64,000 nt of DNA. Source: Muricauda sp. MAR_2010_75 (GTDB lineage: Bacteria > Bacteroidota > Bacteroidia > Flavobacteriales > Flavobacteriaceae). The position numbers and the translations under genes are program-made. Below are positions 17,418 to 26,333 of the stretch, piece by piece; positions within the stretch are counted from its first letter, which is position 1; the number at the start of each line of letters is the position of its first letter. The notes beneath the pieces were generated by a model. The model had not been told where the DNA came from, made no database searches, and saw only the letters and a list, made by a program, of their open reading frames with translations. The DNA is taken from the NCBI RefSeq assembly GCF_000745185.1, contig NZ_JQNJ01000001.1, positions 891,501-955,500 on the forward strand. Direction: 5' to 3'.

Positions 17418-19538
17418 CTAATAAAAGGTTGCGCGTTTATCTTCAATTTCAGACTTTTCTTTAAGTGCATTGTACACCGCCCCGTTTACACGGTTGGCCG
17501 CACTACTACGCAGGTTGTTGGCATAGGTACTGAAGTTTTCCATACTTGGGGCATCTTGTTTATTGGTCACTTTTACCATAAAGACTCCGGTTACGCCCTT
17601 GATCAGGCCGGAAGTTTGATCTTGGTCAAGGCTAAACGCTGTTCCAACCACAAGGGGTTCCCTTCCTGCTCCTGGGATTGTTGGAGCTTTAATGGTCAGT
17701 GCCGTGGCACTGTTCAAACTAACATTGTTATCGGAAGCAATGGTATTCATGTCTTTTCCTTGATTTGCTGCTATGATCTGCTCTGCCTTACGTTCTTTTC
17801 TTATTTCTGGCAATGCCGTTGCCGAAGCATCCTCTGGGGTCATGAGACCTTTCTTGTACTTCTTGGTCAATTGTACGATGGCATATCCGTTGTTCACGTT
17901 GAACCGTCTTATATCGCCTACACTGGTTTCATCATTAAAGGCCCATTGTACAATACTACGCTGCGACCCCAAACCAGGAAGGTTCTCTTCCATTTCCCTA
18001 ATTTTGTTTACAGGTCTTACGGTGTAGTTGCTCTCTCTGGCTATATCTCCAAAATTCTCAGGCTCATCATCCAAAGTGGCCATTTCAAATTTGGTGGCAT
18101 CCGTAAAAAGCGTGTTGATGGTCTCTTCGGAAGGTTCAATTTCACGGGAAAGTGTGGCTACTTGAACCACATCTTGTTTGTCATCTATTTTAATGACATG
18201 GTATCCAAATTGGGTCTCCACCAAATCAATGGTTCCTACAGGGTTGTTAAAGCAAAAATCATTGAATTCATCGGCCATAACACCTTCTTGGAAATAACCC
18301 AGATCCCCACCACGTGGTGCAGAGGGTCCATCAGAATTTTCACGGGCCAAGGTTGTAAAGATGGCATCTTCTTGTTTGGCCTCGGCCAAAAGCTCCTTGG
18401 CTCTTGCCTCAGCTTCTTCCTTGGTTCTTGTAATACTTGGATTGGCTCGCTCGGCTCCCTCCCAAGTAATCAAAATGTGGCTTGCTTTTACCGTTCCATC
18501 TTCTTTCTTATCCATGATTTTGGAAACGCGGTAAAAATCACCATCCTTGTACGGGCCATAGACTTCACCAACGCCCAAGCTCATTAGAGTATCTGAGGCA
18601 ACAGCTGGCAAATCGTTCTTGGCTTTGTAAATGGTATCGAATTTGGTATCTGAATTACGATCCAAGAATGCGGCCATATCAGTGGTATTCTTAAAACCAG
18701 GAATGGTATCGGTAGCATCTCTTTCTTCAGAATATTCAACCGTATCGCTTAACAAGGCAGTGATGGCGTCTTTCACAGCCGCTTCGTCTTCGGCAGACGC
18801 TTTTTCTTCAAAATATACAAAGCGAATGTCCCTTGCCTTCTCTTGTTGAAATTGATCTTGATGTTTGCTGATGTAGGACTGAATCTCGTCTTTGGACACT
18901 TGAATGGTGCTATCTGGAATGGAACTATAGGGCACCCGAACGTATTGGATGTCCACTTTCTCGTTGGCCAATTGATAATCAAACTCCCCTTCGGCCAAGG
19001 TAGCACCTACTCCACCTTTGATCAAATTAAAGTACATACGCTCCTTTGCGGCTTGAATGATGGCCTTTTCATCTTGCAACCAAGCATCATACCTTAGCGG
19101 GTCGTTGGCCCTCCAATCGGCAATGGCACTTTTAAAGACTTCTTCGTTGAAGATTCCGTTTTCATCCAAAAAGTCTGGAATCTGTGCATAGCCGGATGTT
19201 TTTACAAACTCGATGATCTGATCGCTCTCCACATCAATCCCCAAGTCCTCAAACTGTTGGTTAAGGATGGCTTTTCTCACTTCTTGATCATAAACGGTGT
19301 TCACCAATTGGGTAGAGGAGAAATTGGGGCCATATCTTCTGGATGCAGTTTCCACCTCTCTTCTAAACTCGTCAATGGAAATACTCTCCCCATTAATCTC
19401 TGCCACTTCGGAGCCCATTTTGCCACCTGCAAAATTATTGCTGGTAAAGACCCCTGATATTACAAATGCGAACAACGCCAGACCTATGATCAGAATCAAT
19501 ATGGTTGTCCGTTTTCTAATATTCTCTAATATTGCCAT
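17418..19538 (-). CDS. PpiD-like periplasmic peptidyl-prolyl isomerase/foldase
   Basis: Membrane-anchored chaperone for outer-membrane and secreted proteins. 706 residues. Seen: one N-terminal membrane anchor about residues 11-31, a SurA-N-like domain (VAEINGESISIDEFRREVE and following helices), and a parvulin domain about residues 345-460 with KASHILITWEG, the GGDLGYFQEG block and FGYHVIKIDDKQ. A second, degenerate parvulin-like region follows. Last gene of the coaX-lptC minus-strand run (84-base gap), which fits envelope biogenesis. Confidence 0.92.
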   Translation of the reverse strand: MAILENIRKRTTILILIIGLALFAFVISGVFTSNNFAGGKMGSEVAEINGESISIDEFRREVETASRRYGPNFSSTQLVNTVYDQEVRKAILNQQFEDLGIDVESDQIIEFVKTSGYAQIPDFLDENGIFNEEVFKSAIADWRANDPLRYDAWLQDEKAIIQAAKERMYFNLIKGGVGATLAEGEFDYQLANEKVDIQYVRVPYSSIPDSTIQVSKDEIQSYISKHQDQFQQEKARDIRFVYFEEKASAEDEAAVKDAITALLSDTVEYSEERDATDTIPGFKNTTDMAAFLDRNSDTKFDTIYKAKNDLPAVASDTLMSLGVGEVYGPYKDGDFYRVSKIMDKKEDGTVKASHILITWEGAERANPSITRTKEEAEARAKELLAEAKQEDAIFTTLARENSDGPSAPRGGDLGYFQEGVMADEFNDFCFNNPVGTIDLVETQFGYHVIKIDDKQDVVQVATLSREIEPSEETINTLFTDATKFEMATLDDEPENFGDIARESNYTVRPVNKIREMEENLPGLGSQRSIVQWAFNDETSVGDIRRFNVNNGYAIVQLTKKYKKGLMTPEDASATALPEIRKERKAEQIIAANQGKDMNTIASDNNVSLNSATALTIKAPTIPGAGREPLVVGTAFSLDQDQTSGLIKGVTGVFMVKVTNKQDAPSMENFSTYANNLRSSAANRVNGAVYNALKEKSEIEDKRATFY

Positions 19539-19622
19539 TTTACTGCTTGTTTACTTTAATTTCAGTGGGCGAAAATACCACTTTCTTTTCAAATAGGAAA
19601 GGGTAAAAAATGCTGGAAATTG

Positions 19623-20912
19623 TTAATCCTCAGCGTGAACACGTACCGTCACCAAATCAATTTTGGTATTGGACACTTCCAAAATATGGAAGGTAAAATT
19701 TTCAATCCTCACTTCTGAATCTTGTTCGGGAATTTCCCCGGTCTCGTTCATGATCAACCCTCCCAAGGTTTCATACTCTTCGCCTTCGGGCAGTTCCAGT
19801 TTATAGGTTTCGTTGATATAATCCACCTCCAAGCGTGCAGAAAACTTATACACATTTTCACTGAGCTGTTCTTCATGGAGATCGGTGCTATCGTGCTCAT
19901 CCTCAATTTCACCAAAAAGCTCCTCAATAATGTCCTCTACGGTCAGGAGTCCGGAGGTGCCCCCATATTCATCCAAAACCACGGCCACACTTTTGCGTTT
20001 TTTGGTGAGCACATTCAAAATATCTTGGATGAGCATGGTCTCTGGAACAAATTCCACGGGAAGTAGGATACTTTTTATGGTCTTTGGTTTTTTGAAGAGT
20101 TCGTAGGAATGCACATAGCCAATGATTTCATCAATGCTATCCTTGAACACCAGTATTTTGGAGTAGCCCGTTTCGGTGAATAATTTGGTGAGGTTCTTTG
20201 GGGTCTCATCCAACTCCACGGCCGTAATTTCCGTTCGCGGCACCATGACCTCTCGCGCCTTTACGGTAGAGAATTGTAGGGCATTCTGGAAAATCTGTAT
20301 TTCTGAATCGACCACATCCTCTTCTTCAACGGTTTCCATCTGTTCCGTAATGTAATCGCCAAGTTCCAGTTTAGTGAAGGACAATTGTACCTCATCGCCA
20401 TCGATCTTAAAAAAGATTTTTAGTATAAAATCAGAAACCTTGATCACAAACCAAGAGATAAAGGAGAACAGTATGTAAAAGAAATAGGCGGGAACGGCAA
20501 AAAACTTCAATAGGGTATTGGAATAGATCTGAAAGAGCACTTTGGGCAAAAATTCTGCCGTGAGCAAAATGATCAGTGTGGAAATTATGGTTTGGGACAA
20601 CAGGCTGAAATCCGTAAGCAAAACATTTAAAAACTCGTACTGCATGGGGAGCAGGCTTTGAAACCATTCCATGAGCACATCTCCCATGAACAGACCGTAT
20701 ATGACCAAGGCTATATTGTTGCCAATGAGCATAGTAGCGATAAACTTTGAAGGTTTATCAGTAAGCCACGTGAGCAATTTGGCCAAAAGCCCTTCCTGTT
20801 TCTTTTCAATCTCTATGTGGATCCTGTTGGCGGAAATAAAAGCGATTTCCATTCCCGAGAAGAACGCTGAAAACAGTAACGATAGGATTATGATGACTAT
20901 AGAGGTGTTCAA
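19623..20912 (-). CDS. CBS/DUF21 membrane protein (hemolysin C / CorC-like family)
   Basis: 429 residues. Seen: an N-terminal CNNM/DUF21 domain with about four membrane segments and the signature FSGMEIAFISANRIHIEIE, then two CBS domains (MVPRTEITAVELDETPKNL; ILDEHG-type end VVLDEYGGTSGLLTVEDI), and a C-terminal CorC-HlyC transporter-associated domain. The family is linked to magnesium or cobalt handling; haemolysin is a historic name. It sits between the small membrane protein (2-base gap) and the PpiD-like gene, a conserved flavobacterial neighbourhood as I recall it. Confidence 0.9.
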   Translation of the reverse strand: MNTSIVIIILSLLFSAFFSGMEIAFISANRIHIEIEKKQEGLLAKLLTWLTDKPSKFIATMLIGNNIALVIYGLFMGDVLMEWFQSLLPMQYEFLNVLLTDFSLLSQTIISTLIILLTAEFLPKVLFQIYSNTLLKFFAVPAYFFYILFSFISWFVIKVSDFILKIFFKIDGDEVQLSFTKLELGDYITEQMETVEEEDVVDSEIQIFQNALQFSTVKAREVMVPRTEITAVELDETPKNLTKLFTETGYSKILVFKDSIDEIIGYVHSYELFKKPKTIKSILLPVEFVPETMLIQDILNVLTKKRKSVAVVLDEYGGTSGLLTVEDIIEELFGEIEDEHDSTDLHEEQLSENVYKFSARLEVDYINETYKLELPEGEEYETLGGLIMNETGEIPEQDSEVRIENFTFHILEVSNTKIDLVTVRVHAED

Positions 20913-20914
20913 CG

Positions 20915-21118
20915 CTATTGCTGATTATCCTTTTTGTGTTGTTCGAAACGTTTGCGGTACCTTCTTCTAAAGATGAACATAGCAATTGAAACCACCGCAA
21001 AGAAAATAAAGATGTAGGTTTCCTTGGGTTCTATGCTCCAAAGGGTAATGATCTTGTAAATGGAAATGGCTGCAACGGCCAAGTATAGGTATTCTGTATA
21101 TCGTAAAAACTTGATCAT
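20915..21118 (-). CDS. Small two-helix membrane protein
   Basis: 67 residues with two hydrophobic segments (about 9-27 and 35-50) and a very basic tail (FRRRYRKRFEQHKK). Packed between lptC (1-base gap) and the CBS/DUF21 gene (2-base gap). Family not recognised; co-location suggests a helper of the envelope genes around it. Confidence 0.8.
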   Translation of the reverse strand: MIKFLRYTEYLYLAVAAISIYKIITLWSIEPKETYIFIFFAVVSIAMFIFRRRYRKRFEQHKKDNQQ

Positions 21119-21119
21119 A

Positions 21120-21722
21120 TTATTCTTCTTCTTTTATGGTCATAAGGCCATAGGTTTTGTGGGCCTTAAAAAAACTGAAATCCTTGTTGAAATCCATTCC
21201 TTCGCCGTCCATTACGGTTCCATCCTCTGGATTGGTATAGGTAAAGGTCTCTTCCGTAAAAATCCAGTTGTTTTTTCTATCGAAAAACAGTTGGGGTGTC
21301 TCCAACTTTTTCCCATCATGGGTCTCTATCACCACATTGCCCCGCAAATCAATCAAATTGGTCTGGGAGTATACAATACCGTAGTCTGCAGAAATCACAC
21401 TTTTTTGATTTTTCTCATCGAAGAAATCAACCGTGAGTCCTTCTGGAAAGGTACGGAATTTAAAGCTTTGGTTGTCAAAATCTTCGGATATGGGACTTTT
21501 GAGCACCGCAATGACCCTTGATTGTGATGAGTCCTGCGAACTTAATTCCTCTTTGCTCTCGGTATAGGTAAGGGTAAAATTTTGGGCCACACCTTGGGGA
21601 AAAATAGGTTTAACGGCTTCTTCGCCCACCCTTTCATACTGATCTCCACAGGACATAAAAAGGATTGCCACGGTAAACACCGTGGCAAAACACTTAAAAA
21701 TATTTTCGGATGTTTGTTTCAC
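21120..21722 (-). CDS. lptC: LPS export protein LptC
   Basis: Periplasmic component of the Lpt bridge that carries LPS from the inner-membrane LptBFG to LptA. The frame is open to 21752, but I choose the GTG at 21722. It lies one base after the stop of the upstream TPR gene and yields a typical lipoprotein leader (VKQTSENIFKCFATVFTVAI, lipobox FMSC). 200 residues. Seen: beta-strand-rich jellyroll repeats such as ADYGIVYSQTNLIDLRGNV and ETPQLFFDRKNNWIFTEE, typical of LptC/OstA folds. The start codon choice is inferred. Confidence 0.88.
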   Translation of the reverse strand: MKQTSENIFKCFATVFTVAILFMSCGDQYERVGEEAVKPIFPQGVAQNFTLTYTESKEELSSQDSSQSRVIAVLKSPISEDFDNQSFKFRTFPEGLTVDFFDEKNQKSVISADYGIVYSQTNLIDLRGNVVIETHDGKKLETPQLFFDRKNNWIFTEETFTYTNPEDGTVMDGEGMDFNKDFSFFKAHKTYGLMTIKEEE

Positions 21723-21723
21723 C

Positions 21724-23094
21724 TTATAGATTCGGCACCTTAACGCTACCACCTACCCAACAGCTGAACGATATTGTTTTTCCGGCCATTCCAGAATTAA
21801 AAATCATTTCTTTGCTAGGGGCTCTTTCTGCATAGCTAGCCGCTGTTTGGCTGGCATGGCCTCCCAAAGATGGATCTACACGACCGGCTTTTCTGGCCAT
21901 ATCCTCGGCTTTCCAATAAATGGCCCTCTTTTCAAATGGGGTACTACCACAATCGTTGGCACTGCTTGCATAAAGATTGGCGATCAACAAATATGCTTTT
22001 CCGTTTGCAGGATTGGCATCAATGGCCTTAAGTGCGTAGCTTCTAGCTTGGGATTTGCTGGTTCTACGAACGGTTGTGGCAATTTTGTATAGGATATCAG
22101 ATTTTTTATAGGAATTTGTTTCCAGTTCCACTGCTTTGTTAAAATCGGCAATAGCTCCGTTGGTGTCACCGGATTTTTGTTTTAGGGCACCACCGTATAG
22201 GTAAGCACTTGCAGAAGGTTCCAAAGCCAATTGGGCTTCGAACAATTTTCGGAACATGGGGTCATCGGTACATTCTTTTGAGAACATTCTACCCACAGCT
22301 CTTTTTACCCATGCAACGTCTCCTTTTTTCTCCTCATAACTTTTTTCATATAGAGGAATAAGGTTATCACAATCTGCCAAGGCTCCCAATTTGGAATCGA
22401 TACTTGCACCTACTTTACCGTACGATTCGGAGTTGGTACTAGCAACCCTTAGCATTCTTTTTTCTTTGGATGTAATTGTATTTGCTGAATCTTTTGGAAG
22501 CAATTTAGAGATGACATCAGTCAATTTTTGATTCTCTGCCTCAACCTTTTCAGTTACATCATCATAGGTGTCAAATACATCTTGAAGATCTTTTTTACCT
22601 GCATCGTGCAAATCAACCAAACTGGAGAAGTACAGGTATAATGCTTTAGGATTTGTAAAATTCTCCCTGTCCTTTTTGAAGGCTTCATCCAACATTTTAA
22701 AAATTTCTTCATCAGAGGCCATCTTATTGTCATACAGCAATAGGGCCTTATCAATCATTACATTGGCAACAGCATAATTCTTGGGGAAATACTTTATGCT
22801 ATTGTCATACAATGACAATAATTCTTGGATATACCCATCTTTATCAGCACCGGAGGAATTTTCTATTTTGTGTGATAAGATTCTTTCCCCATAGGAAAAA
22901 TTGGCCTTGTTGATGTCTGGACAACTTTCGTAGACCATTTTCCAAGGTTCGTAGGCAGCATCGTAATTTTTTACTTTAGCGTGCTCTGCGTAAATGGAAA
23001 GATTGGTCATACACTCTGGGTTCTGAGCTTGAGCCATACTTAATCCCATCGTCATAGAGACCGCTATCATCGTTAAGTAGTGTTTCTTTTTCAT
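21724..23094 (-). CDS. Secreted TPR-repeat protein
   Basis: 456 residues when started at the ATG at 23094, which opens a signal peptide (MKKKHYLTMIAVSMTMGLSM, cleavage after AQA); an upstream in-frame ATG only adds a non-signal leader. Helical throughout, with TPR units recognisable at YLYGGALKQKSGDTNGAIAD and in the following segment. A periplasmic scaffold role is likely. Immediately upstream of lptC and downstream of an outer-membrane protein, so probably linked to envelope assembly. Specific function unknown. Confidence 0.85.
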   Translation of the reverse strand: MKKKHYLTMIAVSMTMGLSMAQAQNPECMTNLSIYAEHAKVKNYDAAYEPWKMVYESCPDINKANFSYGERILSHKIENSSGADKDGYIQELLSLYDNSIKYFPKNYAVANVMIDKALLLYDNKMASDEEIFKMLDEAFKKDRENFTNPKALYLYFSSLVDLHDAGKKDLQDVFDTYDDVTEKVEAENQKLTDVISKLLPKDSANTITSKEKRMLRVASTNSESYGKVGASIDSKLGALADCDNLIPLYEKSYEEKKGDVAWVKRAVGRMFSKECTDDPMFRKLFEAQLALEPSASAYLYGGALKQKSGDTNGAIADFNKAVELETNSYKKSDILYKIATTVRRTSKSQARSYALKAIDANPANGKAYLLIANLYASSANDCGSTPFEKRAIYWKAEDMARKAGRVDPSLGGHASQTAASYAERAPSKEMIFNSGMAGKTISFSCWVGGSVKVPNL

Positions 23095-23197
23095 CTTACT
23101 AGTATTAAAGTGGTTAAAGTACAAATTTTCATTAAAAAATCCTCTTATACGGATCCTTATGGTCGGTTAATTATGATTTTTTTAAAAAATGGCCCCA

Positions 23198-24478
23198 TCA
23201 ATTTATTTTTCTTTTTTGAAACCACCTTGCATTTAATGATAATCCTACATTGATTTTTAAATAACTTTCTTCAATCAAGGCGGCATCGCTGGTTCCCCTT
23301 CTTCCCAGCTCAAATCCAAGGTTCAAGTTTGAAAAGGCGGACTCATAGGATATGCCTCCTATGGGTAATCCTAATCCAAAAGTTATGCCAAAATTATTTA
23401 TTTCCTTGTTGTTCACCTCCAAACCACTTACATCATACCGCAAACCAGCCCTGTAGGTGATTCTATTAAAGTAGCTTGACAGCGAACGGTGGTCCGGCAC
23501 CCAATATCCTCCAAAGGCATAGGTGGTGGCATCATTATAGGTAACATTATCCAATGCCAAAAAGCTATTATCAAAATCACTGAACTGCTGAAAACTGTAC
23601 TCAGCTCCCAAAAACCACTTTTTATCTTCACCAAATCCCAACCCCACCGTGGTTCGTGTGGGCATCTTCAATTCCGTATTTCTACGATTGGTAGCATCCA
23701 GATTTACATCTATGACCTCAATATCATCCCCGGTGACCAATGAGAAAGACCCCAATCGCTGTGAATTTTTGGACACGAGATTGGCTTGGGTGTTTACCCG
23801 AACCGAGGTGAACAGGGTGTACTTATCCTTTATGGTAGGGGTATAATTTAAAGCGTAATTAAAGTCGTATCCATTTACACGGGACTCCCGATTGTCCAAG
23901 GTTCCAAATTGCACATTCTCCACACTTTGAATCCGTTGGTACTCCAATGTGCCAAAGTTGTAATTTACGGTTGCTCCCAAACTAAGGTTTTTGATGGGTT
24001 CAAAACCAAGGGACAAATAAATTCGGTTTAAGCCGCCTTCTCCAGTAAAAACATTGGTCACGTTGGCTCCAGAACCGGTTGTGGTCTCATCCCTAAGGCT
24101 ATACCCCACAGATGAGAGCGGCATCAGGCCAAAGCCCACCCCAACTTTGTTGGCTATAGGAAAACCAATGGACAAATAATCCAAATTGGTGTTGGAAATA
24201 CGTTGCTCCTCGGTCCAATCCTTCAATCTATATTCTGTATGGCCGATCCCCGCGGTATAGGTGGTCAACCTTAACTTGGAGTACGCAGCGGGGTTTTGCA
24301 GGTTAATGTGGATACTATCGGCATACATAGCCATCCCGCCCATCATTTGGTTATCCACCGTTCCGGAATTTCTAAGATCTCCTATCCCAAAATATGAATA
24401 TGGCGATATGGTACCGTTTTGCGCAAAAAGGCCTTGTGCGGCCACGCAAACAAAAGCAATCAAAAATTTCTTAACCAT
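23198..24478 (-). CDS. Outer-membrane beta-barrel protein, FadL/PorV-like
   Basis: 426 residues. Signal peptide MVKKFLIAFVCVAAQGLFAQ, then NGTISPYSYFGIGDLRNSGT and alternating hydrophobic/polar strands with frequent aromatic girdle residues through to the C-terminus, as in long-chain transporter-like barrels. The N-terminal pattern resembles a group of unnamed flavobacterial proteins found next to coaX. Directly abuts coaX (stop and start adjacent). Cargo or partner unknown. Confidence 0.8.
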   Translation of the reverse strand: MVKKFLIAFVCVAAQGLFAQNGTISPYSYFGIGDLRNSGTVDNQMMGGMAMYADSIHINLQNPAAYSKLRLTTYTAGIGHTEYRLKDWTEEQRISNTNLDYLSIGFPIANKVGVGFGLMPLSSVGYSLRDETTTGSGANVTNVFTGEGGLNRIYLSLGFEPIKNLSLGATVNYNFGTLEYQRIQSVENVQFGTLDNRESRVNGYDFNYALNYTPTIKDKYTLFTSVRVNTQANLVSKNSQRLGSFSLVTGDDIEVIDVNLDATNRRNTELKMPTRTTVGLGFGEDKKWFLGAEYSFQQFSDFDNSFLALDNVTYNDATTYAFGGYWVPDHRSLSSYFNRITYRAGLRYDVSGLEVNNKEINNFGITFGLGLPIGGISYESAFSNLNLGFELGRRGTSDAALIEESYLKINVGLSLNARWFQKRKIN

Positions 24479-25207
24479 CTAACGTTTGTTGTATTCCAGC
24501 AAGCAATTGAGCCCCTCCAGGAGAAATTTAGAATTCGCAAATATGGTGTTTTTTAGCCTTTTCGCAAAAAATTGGGCGTCGCCGCCTGTTAAAATAACTG
24601 TTAAATGTTGAAAACGATTGCGATACTGCTCGATTACCCCATCCACTTCTTGCGTAACCCCATTGATCACCCCACTGTGCATGCTGGCTGCGGTTGAATT
24701 TCCAATAAAGTCCCATATTTCCTCCGGTTCCAGTAGCGGGAGCGCCGCAGTCTGGTTGTGCATGGCCTTATATCGCATTCGTATGCCGGGTGAAATGGCC
24801 CCGCCAATGTATTCCCCAAAATTATTGACCATATCATAGGTAATGCAAGTGCCGGCATCAATGACCAAGGTGTTTCCGCGCGGGTTGTGATAAAATGCAG
24901 CCGTGGCCAAGGCCACACGGTCCATGCCCAAGGTCTGGGGCGTGGCGTAGCTGTTCTTAAATGGGACTTTGGAATCGTGGGTAAGCACATGCACCTTACA
25001 GAACAGGGCCACAATATCACGTTCCTTTCGGTCCAATTTGCCTACGGAAGAAATAAGGGCATGGTTAATTTTAGGGTACTGCTCAAAGAGTCCCTTGACC
25101 TTGGAGAGAAACAGGCCCGACTCTGAACTTTGGTCATAAACGATGTTGCCATTTTCAAAAACGGCATATTTAATTAAGGTGTTGCCAATGTCTATGACCA
25201 GATTCAT
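24479..25207 (-). CDS. coaX: Type III pantothenate kinase
   Basis: Phosphorylates pantothenate, the first step of coenzyme A synthesis; cytoplasmic, ASKHA fold. Seen: DIGNTLIKYAVFENG at residues 6-20, GMDRVALATAAFYHN, LVIDAGTCITYDMV with the catalytic Asp, GGAISPGIRMRYKAMH and LTGGDAQFF. 242 residues is standard. It heads the minus-strand run toward the PpiD-like gene; its stop touches the start codon of the outer-membrane protein. Confidence 0.96.
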   Translation of the reverse strand: MNLVIDIGNTLIKYAVFENGNIVYDQSSESGLFLSKVKGLFEQYPKINHALISSVGKLDRKERDIVALFCKVHVLTHDSKVPFKNSYATPQTLGMDRVALATAAFYHNPRGNTLVIDAGTCITYDMVNNFGEYIGGAISPGIRMRYKAMHNQTAALPLLEPEEIWDFIGNSTAASMHSGVINGVTQEVDGVIEQYRNRFQHLTVILTGGDAQFFAKRLKNTIFANSKFLLEGLNCLLEYNKR

Positions 25208-25259
25208 GCTGCAAAGATCGAGAATTGCAAAAAAAGGAATGCCTTTTTTGAGGTTTTTG

Positions 25260-25290
25260 TTTGTATATCCTAATTTTGAAATTATATTTG
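25260..25290 (+). promoter_or_regulatory. Bacteroidota-type promoter of tRNA-Phe
   Basis: TTTG at 25260-25263, a 19-base spacer and TATATTTG at 25283-25290 match the TTTG-N19-TAnnTTTG consensus fully. The tRNA begins 18 bases further on. A second TAnnTTTG (TAATTTTG) overlaps at 25271-25278 but lacks the spacing. Confidence 0.75.
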
Positions 25291-25308
25291 CACCCGCTTA
25301 ACAGGCAT

Positions 25309-25370
<62 letters not shown>

Positions 25371-25381
<11 letters not shown>

Positions 25382-25417
25382 CAAAAAACCCGGTAAATTT
25401 GCCGGGTTTTTTGTTTA
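25371..25417. repeat. Att-like direct repeat, copy 1 (tRNA-Phe 3' end plus terminator)
   Basis: The last 11 bases of tRNA-Phe (TGGAGGTACCA) and its terminator form the parent copy of a repeat found again at 26173, 26868 and 30458. tRNA 3' ends are classic sites for tyrosine recombinases, so this copy is read as the intact attachment site. Confidence 0.8.
25382..25417 (+). terminator. Terminator of tRNA-Phe
   Basis: AAAAAACCCGG(T)AAATTTGCCGGGTTTTTT forms a GC-rich stem ending in a T-run directly after the tRNA. The same hairpin recurs in the copies near 26.2 and 26.9 kb. Confidence 0.9.
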
Positions 25418-25436
25418 AGGACTTTTTATCTGCTAA

Positions 25437-25472
25437 ACCAAAAGATGCAATCTTGCGGGAGCGGGGGAATTA
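25437..25472. repeat. 36-base diverged repeat, copy A
   Basis: ACCAAAAGATGCAATCTTGC followed by GGGAGCGGGGGAATTA resembles 27489-27525 (same pattern, several substitutions). It directly precedes the stop of hicB. The partner precedes the stop of the HNH gene, so the two copies sit in equivalent places and may mark cassette edges. Confidence 0.5.
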
Positions 25473-25877
25473 AAAAGTAACTGACTGGAGCTCCTTTCCC
25501 AAATCATGAATGGTTCCCTGAATTAATTTTAGACGCTCCTCGGATACGGTGGCCCTACCCGTGGCATATTGACGCATTAAAGAAGGGTTTATCTTTGCCC
25601 TCCTTGCAATTGCGGTGATTTTGACCTGCGGAACAAGGTAAAAGAAAGATTCAATGTTCATTTTAAACTCATATCCTTGGATCGGCAAAACCTCATCGAC
25701 CCAATCCTCTTCCAACTCCACGGCAGTTTCAATATAATCATCAACCGCAACTTTAATGTTCTTTTTCAATTCTTCTAGAGTATCGCCATAGGCAGATACA
25801 ACGCCTGGAAGATTTTGGGTGGTGCCCCAATACGTTCCATCGTCTGCTTTTTCTACAAACACTTTTACTGATCCCAT
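25470..25877 (-). CDS. hicB: HicB family antitoxin
   Basis: Antitoxin of a type II HicAB module. 135 residues. Seen: an N-terminal partial RNase H-like domain (VEKADDGTYWGTTQNLPGVV, then YGDTLEELKKNIKVAVDDYI) that should bind HicA, and a C-terminal helix-turn-helix (ITAIARRAKINPSLMRQYAT) for operator binding. Downstream of hicA by 43 bases on the same strand, the usual hicA-hicB order. Lies within the tRNA-Phe repeat array, fitting acquired DNA. Confidence 0.9.
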   Translation of the reverse strand: MGSVKVFVEKADDGTYWGTTQNLPGVVSAYGDTLEELKKNIKVAVDDYIETAVELEEDWVDEVLPIQGYEFKMNIESFFYLVPQVKITAIARRAKINPSLMRQYATGRATVSEERLKLIQGTIHDLGKELQSVTF

Positions 25878-25920
25878 TCCTCCTGTTTTTTGATGCCTTA
25901 GAAATCAACTCTGGGATTTC

Positions 25921-26103
25921 TTATTCGATCCCGGCTTGTTTTAAGATAGATTTTACTGTGCCCATGGGAACATCCTTTTTGGGATGCGGTATGGTCACTA
26001 GCCCTTTTTTCCTTGGGTGTTTAAAATGATGGTGGCTTCCTTTGGTCCTGACCAATTCCCAACCATCACTTTCCACTATCTTAATCAATTGACTTGATTT
26101 CAC
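25921..26103 (-). CDS. hicA: HicA family mRNA interferase toxin
   Basis: Small double-stranded RNA-binding fold toxin that cleaves mRNA. 60 residues from GTG at 26103. I prefer GTG because the resulting (M)KSSQLIKIVESDGW matches the canonical HicA N-terminus; a TTG one codon upstream is also in frame. Seen: the catalytic His segment TKGSHHHFKHP and the end TVKSILKQAGIE. Two perfect ATAACA-N4-TGTTAT dyads lie directly upstream (26115-26146). Confidence 0.92.
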   Translation of the reverse strand: MKSSQLIKIVESDGWELVRTKGSHHHFKHPRKKGLVTIPHPKKDVPMGTVKSILKQAGIE

Positions 26104-26107
26104 CAAA

Positions 26108-26146
26108 CAAAATTATAACAAAAATGTTATATAACAAAATTGTTAT
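26108..26146 (-). promoter_or_regulatory. hicA promoter region with two tandem operator palindromes
   Basis: Two adjacent palindromes, ATAACA-AAAA-TGTTAT (26115-26130) and ATAACA-AAAT-TGTTAT (26131-26146), share the same 6-base arms and a 16-base pitch. On the minus strand a TAATTTTG box (26108-26115) fits TAnnTTTG, giving a transcript start almost at the GTG start codon. The HicB helix-turn-helix is the likely ligand, giving autoregulation (inference). Confidence 0.65.
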
Positions 26147-26172
26147 ACTACAATTTAATGATATGAGTACTC

Positions 26173-26219
26173 TAGAGGTACCACAAAAAACCCGGCAACT
26201 TTGCCGGGTTTTTTGTTTA
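26173..26219. repeat. Att-like direct repeat, copy 2
   Basis: TAGAGGTACCACAAAAAACC and the following hairpin match the tRNA-Phe end and terminator (25371-25417) at 44 of 47 positions by my count. No tRNA body precedes it, as expected for the far end of an element inserted at the tRNA. Confidence 0.8.
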
Positions 26220-26333
26220 GAAACTTTCTCTTTTAACACCTCAAGATATTACCACCGGTTGCGAAGAGAAACTGTCTGCCGAAAGGCAAACATTACTTAT
26301 TTCCATTGGTAGCTGCTGGCATTTATTCATTCG

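Noticed and set aside
17556..18587. 343-residue plus-strand ORF
   Set aside because: Antisense to the PpiD-like gene; its composition is that of a reversed coding strand and no family motif or signal is visible.
25229..25250. AAAAAGG-AATG-CCTTTTT hairpin upstream of coaX
   Set aside because: Short, AT-dominated stem between divergent coaX and tRNA-Phe; no gene end is near that it could terminate.
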